Of a stretch of DNA of 8,937 nt, positions 4,939 through 8,937 are shown in pieces (the stretch's first letter is position 1; every line of letters starts with the position of its first letter). The DNA comes from Gemmatimonadota bacterium (lineage in GTDB: Bacteria > Latescibacterota > UBA2968 > UBA8231). The DNA lies in assembly GCA_002712305.1 (NCBI GenBank), contig PATE01000049.1, positions 1 to 8,937 of the forward strand, read 5' to 3'. The notes beneath the pieces were generated by a model, which had not been told where the DNA came from, ran no database searches, and saw only the letters and a list, made by a program, of their open reading frames with translations. The position numbers were made by a program, and so were the translations under genes.

Positions 4939-5736
4939 ATGTCCGATTCCATCCCCGATATCGTCACAGATCTCGATATGCCAGATCGTACGTCGCCAGA
5001 TTTCGATGCCGACGCAGAGTTTGCTGCATCACTCACCGTCGAGCAGCGACAGGCACTGTCATCTCAGCTCGATGAGATCTACCATCAGGTGCCGGCCACG
5101 TGCTGCGCCGGCTCGGGCGAGTGCTGCGTGCTGACGGACGACGAGATGCGCGAGGGATATGCGACGATGTTCCCTCTGTATCTGGCCGAGTATGTGCGCA
5201 TCGCCGAGTATGTGCGGCATGAAGAGCCTGCGGAGCGTGCGCGCGATTTGCTGGGTCATACACAGGAGCGTCCGGGGCAGTGCCCCTTTCTTGGTGCTGA
5301 TCGCGGGTGCACGATCTATCCCGTGCGGCCTCTGATCTGCCGAACCTACGCCGTGCTCGATAAGGAGACGATCGATGCCGCTGCCAAGCTACACGCTGAT
5401 GAGATGCCAGAAGAGTGGGTTCGCGGTTTCGTCCGCCGCGAAGGCGCCATGCATTGCCCCAGAGTGACCGTAATGCAGCCGGACAAGCTGGTCCAGCACA
5501 TCCACAATCTCATCTCCTACACCTATGAACGAACGATGGCGCGGCTGAGCAGGGACGTCTTTGAGCAGCTTCCTGAAGCACGACGGAAGGCGGTGCGCAA
5601 GCAGATTCGGCGACGGGGCTGGCCGACGCGCTGGACGTGGGGCGGCTTCAACGCCTTGGTTCAGGCGCGCGCTTCGTGGATAGAGCAACACCTGAAAACG
5701 TACTGGAAACGCGCACAGCTCAACGATCTGGACTGA
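4939..5736 (+). CDS. YkgJ-family cysteine-cluster protein (predicted metal-binding)
   Basis: This encodes 265 residues from ATG 4939. The YkgJ family is defined by a conserved cysteine cluster thought to chelate zinc or iron; its biochemical role is generally unknown. The cluster is complete here: CCAGSGECC (Cys 55, 56, 62, 63), then QCPFLGADRGCTIYPVRPLICRTY (Cys 115, 124, 134) and a further Cys 173 in MHCP. The N-terminus is acidic and probably disordered; the C-terminal third is basic and helical (RRKAVRKQIRRRGW) and longer than in minimal family members. No ribosome binding site precedes ATG 4939. ATG 4979 would trim the acidic end, and a TTG at 4876 would read through the direct repeat. 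A 14-base in-frame duplication (AEYVR twice) lies at 5185-5216. The family is clear; the start is moderately sure. Confidence 0.85.
   Translation: MSDSIPDIVTDLDMPDRTSPDFDADAEFAASLTVEQRQALSSQLDEIYHQVPATCCAGSGECCVLTDDEMREGYATMFPLYLAEYVRIAEYVRHEEPAERARDLLGHTQERPGQCPFLGADRGCTIYPVRPLICRTYAVLDKETIDAAAKLHADEMPEEWVRGFVRREGAMHCPRVTVMQPDKLVQHIHNLISYTYERTMARLSRDVFEQLPEARRKAVRKQIRRRGWPTRWTWGGFNALVQARASWIEQHLKTYWKRAQLNDLD
5185..5216 (+). repeat. Short in-frame direct repeat inside the cysteine-cluster gene
   Basis: GCCGAGTATGTGCG is present at 5185-5198 and 5203-5216, an 18-base (six-codon) period that yields AEYVRI followed by AEYVRH. The near-identical codons suggest a recent tandem duplication rather than convergent helix repeats. 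The frame is preserved. Confidence 0.6.
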
Positions 5737-5765
5737 ATCAAAAGACGACAGGAAACTGGTGAGAG

Positions 5766-6098
5766 TTGGAGGCCGAACTGATCAAGATGGAGAAACTGGC
5801 CACGGTCGGTCAGATGGTGATCACCGTCAATCACGAGATCAACAATCCCCTCGTCATCATTTCCACGAACGCGCAGTCCTTGCGGCTGCTCAACAAGAAT
5901 CTTGACGAGAAGTCGAAAACGAAGCTGGAGCGCATCGAACAGCAGGTGAAGAGAATCTCCGAGGTGACGGAGCGTTTGCGCACGATAGATGAGGTGGCTT
6001 CGAGCGAGTATATCACCGATGGGCCCGCGATGGTGGATATTTGGGGCAAAGAGTCAGACACATCACAGGATGTACGGCCTCGAGGGGACAAACAATGA
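5766..6098 (+). CDS. Stand-alone HisKA (dimerisation/phosphoacceptor) domain protein
   Basis: This encodes 110 residues from TTG 5766; ATG 5787 is an alternative. It matches the dimerisation helix pair of sensor histidine kinases: MEKLATVGQMVITVNHEINNPLVIISTNAQSL holds the H box, with phosphoacceptor His 23, followed by a second helix, KLERIEQQVKRISEVTERLRTIDE. There is no N, G1, F or G2 box and so no ATPase domain. The ending SSEYITDGPAMVDI resembles C-termini I recall from other short HisKA proteins or receiver-HisKA proteins that also lack the ATPase, so this may be a natural form and not a truncated kinase. The next gene overlaps by 4 bases (ATGA). It lies 29 bases after the cysteine-cluster gene, likely co-transcribed. 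It could be a phosphotransfer or dimerisation partner of a kinase encoded elsewhere. Upstream truncation of a larger kinase cannot be excluded. Confidence 0.75.
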   Translation: MEAELIKMEKLATVGQMVITVNHEINNPLVIISTNAQSLRLLNKNLDEKSKTKLERIEQQVKRISEVTERLRTIDEVASSEYITDGPAMVDIWGKESDTSQDVRPRGDKQ

Positions 6099-7249
6099 AG
6101 AACTATCGTGTTGCCATTCTGGGCTGTCGAGGTCGCGGTACCGCCGCTGCTCGAGCATACCACCAACATCCACGAACAGATCTGGTGGCTCTGTGCGATC
6201 TGCTCAAGGAACGGCGAGATACACTGGGGGAGGAATTGGGGGTCGCTGCCCGCTACGACGATTTCCGCCAGATGATCGCCGAGGAATCGCCCGACATCGT
6301 GGCGATCCCGACGGGGACTGAATTCCACTACGAATTGGCTATGGCCGTTCTCCAACTGGGCGTGCATATCGACATCGAGAAGCCGCTGTGTCAGACCCTA
6401 GATGAGGCCGACCGCGTATTGGCCCGAGCGGCCGATGGTGACCTGCAGATCGCCGTCCACCACCAGGGCCGCTGTGGTGGCTCCATGCGGGCGGTCCAGC
6501 AGGCTTTGGCAAGCGGTCGAATTGGCACTCTCCGCTATCTACACGGAAGTGGCAAGGGGTACTACGCCGGTTACGGACTGATGAACATCGGCACGCACAT
6601 GCTCAACAACATGCTGGGTCTTGCTGGCCCCTGCCGCAGTCTGAGCGCGACAGCCCTCGTCGATGGCCGATCGATCACGTCACAGGATGTCATCCCGGCC
6701 GCCAACGGGATGGGGTGGATCGCCGGCGAGAACATCACGGCTCAGCTCGCCTTCGACGGTGGCGTGACCGGTACCCTGCTGCAACACCGGTTCCCCAAAG
6801 TCGATTCAACCGCCTATGCCCTCGAAGTGTACGGCACGGAGGGCCGATTGTTCTGGCGCTCGGGGGGGGCATGGTTGCTGCCAGTTCCTCACGATGAGCC
6901 GTCGACGGATGCGTCGTGGGAAGACCTCGAGCCCATATGGCCCGCGTCTTTCAGCCCCGACGGGGCAGCGGCAGAAGCGGACTATGCCTTCGTCGACGAA
7001 TACGTTCAGGCTCTCGACGAGGGCAGGTCACACTGCTGCAGCGGCCAGGAGGGGCGGCACGTGATGGAGATCATGATGGCCATCTTCGAATCCGCGGCAC
7101 ACGGTCGCCGTGTGGAACTGCCCCAGACCGACCGGCAGCATCCGCTCATCAGTTGGCGCGAGCACCATGCACTGGGCGAGCCAGACCCGATGCCGCGTCC
7201 CTATGCTGAATGGCTGTCTGCCGAAGATCAGCGGCTAGGCCGTGGCTGA
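6095..7249 (+). CDS. Gfo/Idh/MocA-family NAD(P)-dependent oxidoreductase
   Basis: This encodes 384 residues. ATG 6095 is preceded by AGGGG (6083-6087) at 7 bases and overlaps the upstream stop as ATGA, so the upstream in-frame start at 6041 is rejected. The Rossmann fold starts at once: YRVAILGCRGRGTAAARAY, with Gly 10, 13 and 15. EKPL (95-98, Lys 96) is the usual catalytic or substrate-contact motif of the family. NIGTHMLNNML (164-174) corresponds to the D-x-G-x-H region, with Asn replacing the usual Asp and His 168 retained. Members oxidise or reduce sugars, inositols and related polyols; the substrate here cannot be read from sequence. The length is normal and no signal peptide is seen, so it is cytoplasmic. 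A run of eight G (6862-6869) lies in frame. It probably shares an operon with the HisKA gene and the following transporter. Confidence 0.9.
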   Translation: MKNYRVAILGCRGRGTAAARAYHQHPRTDLVALCDLLKERRDTLGEELGVAARYDDFRQMIAEESPDIVAIPTGTEFHYELAMAVLQLGVHIDIEKPLCQTLDEADRVLARAADGDLQIAVHHQGRCGGSMRAVQQALASGRIGTLRYLHGSGKGYYAGYGLMNIGTHMLNNMLGLAGPCRSLSATALVDGRSITSQDVIPAANGMGWIAGENITAQLAFDGGVTGTLLQHRFPKVDSTAYALEVYGTEGRLFWRSGGAWLLPVPHDEPSTDASWEDLEPIWPASFSPDGAAAEADYAFVDEYVQALDEGRSHCCSGQEGRHVMEIMMAIFESAAHGRRVELPQTDRQHPLISWREHHALGEPDPMPRPYAEWLSAEDQRLGRG

Positions 7250-7263
7250 AGCCGCACCGGCTC

Positions 7264-7268
7264 AGGGG
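7264..7268 (+). promoter_or_regulatory. Ribosome binding site of the transporter-like gene
   Basis: AGGGG precedes the tandem ATGATG at 7271-7276. The spacing is 2 bases to the first ATG and 5 to the second, so ATG 7274 may be the true start. No terminator is visible in the 21-base gap after the oxidoreductase. Confidence 0.45.
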
Positions 7269-7270
7269 AG

Positions 7271-8937
7271 ATGATGCAGCGACTGTTAAAACTGCTCAAT
7301 CTGCGGCGCAATGAGGTGCCGCGCCTGAGTCTGGCTGCACTCGCTTTTTTTCTGGTGGCCGTGGACGACGGGATCGTCAAAGCCGTCGCGTCAGGTGTCT
7401 TCAATATCCGTGTGGGCCCTCAGCATCTGCCGCAGATGTACAGCTGGATCGCCGTCGTGTTCTTTTCGACGATGGTCGCTCTGTCGTGGTTGACCACCAG
7501 GGTACAGCGACACCGCCTGGTGCTGAGTCTCTTCGTGTTGTTGGCCATCGTCCTGGCGGCAAATGCCATGGCCTTGCTGGGCGTGGAAACCGGTGCCGTC
7601 ACCGTCGGTGATGGTTTCTATTCCTTCCTGTTTGTCTCTTCGGAGCTCATTCGCAACGTGGCCGGATTCCAGGTCTGGATCGTGGCGGGGGGGATCTGTT
7701 TCGCCTCCAGAGCGAAGGTTCTGTTTCCCCTCCTTGCGGCCAGCACGACCCTGGGTGATATCGGTGGCGGGTTTCTGGTGGGTGGGCTCGGAAGGGTGGG
7801 ATGGGATTCGTGGCAGATCTACGGTCTGGCAGCACTGAACACGCTGGTTGTCATCGGCCTGCTGCGACCTCTCATGCGAAGGTATTTCGTCACCCCCGCC
7901 GGCGAGTCCGGGTCGGCGGCGACGATGCGGCAGAATCTTGACTACTTTGCCCGCTCCTCGTATCTGCGATCTCTGTTCATACTCTCGCTGGTCTTGTTCG
8001 CCCTCTACACGGCCATTCACTACGGCTTCAATGTGATCGCCCGGGAGAGTTTCCCCGAAGAAGCGCAGATCATGGGACTCTTCGGCGCCTTCTTCGCCCT
8101 GGCCGGCGTGGCGACGATGCTGACGACGACAATTCTACTGCGACATATTCTGCGCTGGCTTGGTATCGGCAATGTGTATCTGTGGCTCTATGTTATCCAT
8201 GCCGCCGCGGCATTGTTGCTGGTCGGCGTCTTCGGAGACTGGCTGCCCGTCTCGGCGCTGGTGGTCATCTTTGCTATCAATCTGCTCAATTACGTTCTGC
8301 TCGATGCAGTGATTGCACCGACCTACCAGGTTCTGATGAAACTGGTACCCGATCGCAACGCTGATGGTACCCGCATGATCATGGAGGGCGGTTTCATGCT
8401 CTTCGGTGGGCTTCTTGGGGCGGGCGTCACCGCCCTGCATGCGCAGGATGTCCTGACGCTTTCACAGCTGTTCACCGGACTGGCTGTGGCGAGCGTGGCC
8501 ATGGCGTGGGTCGGATGGCGTCTGCGGCAGAGTCATCGGCAGGTCCTGATTCAGGCTGTGAAGGATCAGGATTTCGACGTGGAGGACGAGCAGGCGATGC
8601 AGGCCATGCGGCAGGTCGTGTCAGACTCGGTCGAGTTCCCGCGCAGCCTTCTGCTGCACGCCGATGACGGTGTGCGGGAGATGGGGATCGAAATCCTCAA
8701 ACAGAATGAGAGTGCTGCGGCCCAGGTCTGCGAACCACTCATCGATCACGACAACCCCAGAATCCGGGCCGCCGCCTGGCAGACGTTGGGTGCCTCCAGT
8801 GTGGATCAGACCATCCTCGATCACGCCCTGCGTCACCTCGACGACGAAGATGAACAGGTGCGTCTCAGCGCTGCCACCTGGTCCTCCCAGCTTGTTTCCG
8901 GATCAGAGCTGGACCCACAGCAACGCCAGAGCGTCAT
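7271..8937 (+). CDS. NTT/ATP:ADP antiporter-like membrane protein with C-terminal HEAT repeats (partial, runs off the end)
   Basis: An open frame of 555 complete codons reaches the window edge without a stop. About 11-12 hydrophobic spans fill residues 20-415. LPQMYSWIAVVFF and ASRAKVLFPLLAASTTLGDIGGGFLVG resemble the nucleotide-transporter (ATP:ADP antiporter, NTT/COG3202) pattern, in which a K-x-x-FP-x-x-x motif precedes a glycine-rich helix. From about 457 on, soluble helical repeats with LIDHDNPRIRAAAWQTL and HLDDEDEQVRLSAATW are HEAT repeats. NTT-like domains fused to HEAT repeats, some with a further cyclic-nucleotide-binding domain, are known in free-living bacteria, so this need not be an energy-parasite ATP importer. 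The substrate is unknown. It lies 21 bases after the oxidoreductase, probably in one operon. The C-terminal domain content beyond 8937 cannot be seen. Generic MFS is the alternative. Confidence 0.75.
   Translation, partial: MMQRLLKLLNLRRNEVPRLSLAALAFFLVAVDDGIVKAVASGVFNIRVGPQHLPQMYSWIAVVFFSTMVALSWLTTRVQRHRLVLSLFVLLAIVLAANAMALLGVETGAVTVGDGFYSFLFVSSELIRNVAGFQVWIVAGGICFASRAKVLFPLLAASTTLGDIGGGFLVGGLGRVGWDSWQIYGLAALNTLVVIGLLRPLMRRYFVTPAGESGSAATMRQNLDYFARSSYLRSLFILSLVLFALYTAIHYGFNVIARESFPEEAQIMGLFGAFFALAGVATMLTTTILLRHILRWLGIGNVYLWLYVIHAAAALLLVGVFGDWLPVSALVVIFAINLLNYVLLDAVIAPTYQVLMKLVPDRNADGTRMIMEGGFMLFGGLLGAGVTALHAQDVLTLSQLFTGLAVASVAMAWVGWRLRQSHRQVLIQAVKDQDFDVEDEQAMQAMRQVVSDSVEFPRSLLLHADDGVREMGIEILKQNESAAAQVCEPLIDHDNPRIRAAAWQTLGASSVDQTILDHALRHLDDEDEQVRLSAATWSSQLVSGSELDPQQRQSV

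Noticed and set aside
7391-8020. 209-residue minus-strand open frame
   Set aside because: It lies wholly within the plus-strand transporter-like gene. Its product is rich in Gln, Arg, His and Asp without domain signs, as expected for a shadow frame opposite a hydrophobic GC-rich gene.

Overview
The window (8,937 bases, GC-rich) looks like chromosome of a Gram-negative-type bacterium. It has a lipoprotein with a clean lipobox, an exported L,D-transpeptidase for peptidoglycan, and sigma70-like promoters. The mix of a short neutral-ceramidase-like protein, a Gfo/Idh/MocA oxidoreductase and an NTT-like transporter fused to HEAT repeats is one I associate with planctomycete-like, Hydrogenedentes-like or deltaproteobacterial-type lineages. 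That placement is an impression, not a measurement. I see no tRNA, rRNA, CRISPR array, insertion sequence, integrase or phage gene. GTG and TTG starts are common, and genes are tightly packed, with 4-base overlaps at two junctions and no gene-free stretch over 300 bases.

Layout. (1) 1-1200: a strong predicted promoter drives three small genes: a stand-alone cyclic-nucleotide-binding domain protein, a membrane-anchored zinc ribbon with an acidic tail, and a membrane-anchored coiled-coil protein. (2) 1201-2120: a promoter, an alanine-rich lipoprotein and a near-perfect terminator-like hairpin. (3) 2073-4578: a YkuD L,D-transpeptidase, then a diverged paralogue that has lost the catalytic residues, then a neutral-ceramidase-family protein whose GTG start overlaps the stop of the paralogue. 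(4) 4621-4797, minus strand: a 58-residue cysteine-containing protein, convergent with the ceramidase-like gene. (5) 4939-8937: a YkgJ-type cysteine-cluster protein, a stand-alone HisKA domain protein overlapping (ATGA) a Gfo/Idh/MocA oxidoreductase, and an NTT/ATP:ADP-antiporter-like membrane protein with C-terminal HEAT repeats that runs off the window.

How the genes may work together. The first three genes look like a small cytoplasmic/inner-membrane signalling or scaffold set. The lipoprotein, transpeptidase and dead transpeptidase paralogue point to envelope maintenance, and the ceramidase-like hydrolase is translationally coupled to them. The last block mixes a phosphoacceptor domain without a kinase ATPase, an oxidoreductase and a transporter-like protein. 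Their co-transcription is inferred from spacing only. The most unusual points are the active/dead transpeptidase pair, the terminator hairpin at the 5' end of the transpeptidase reading frame, the orphan HisKA protein, and the replacement of the ceramidase nucleophile by Asn. Nothing here amounts to a demonstrated new system.
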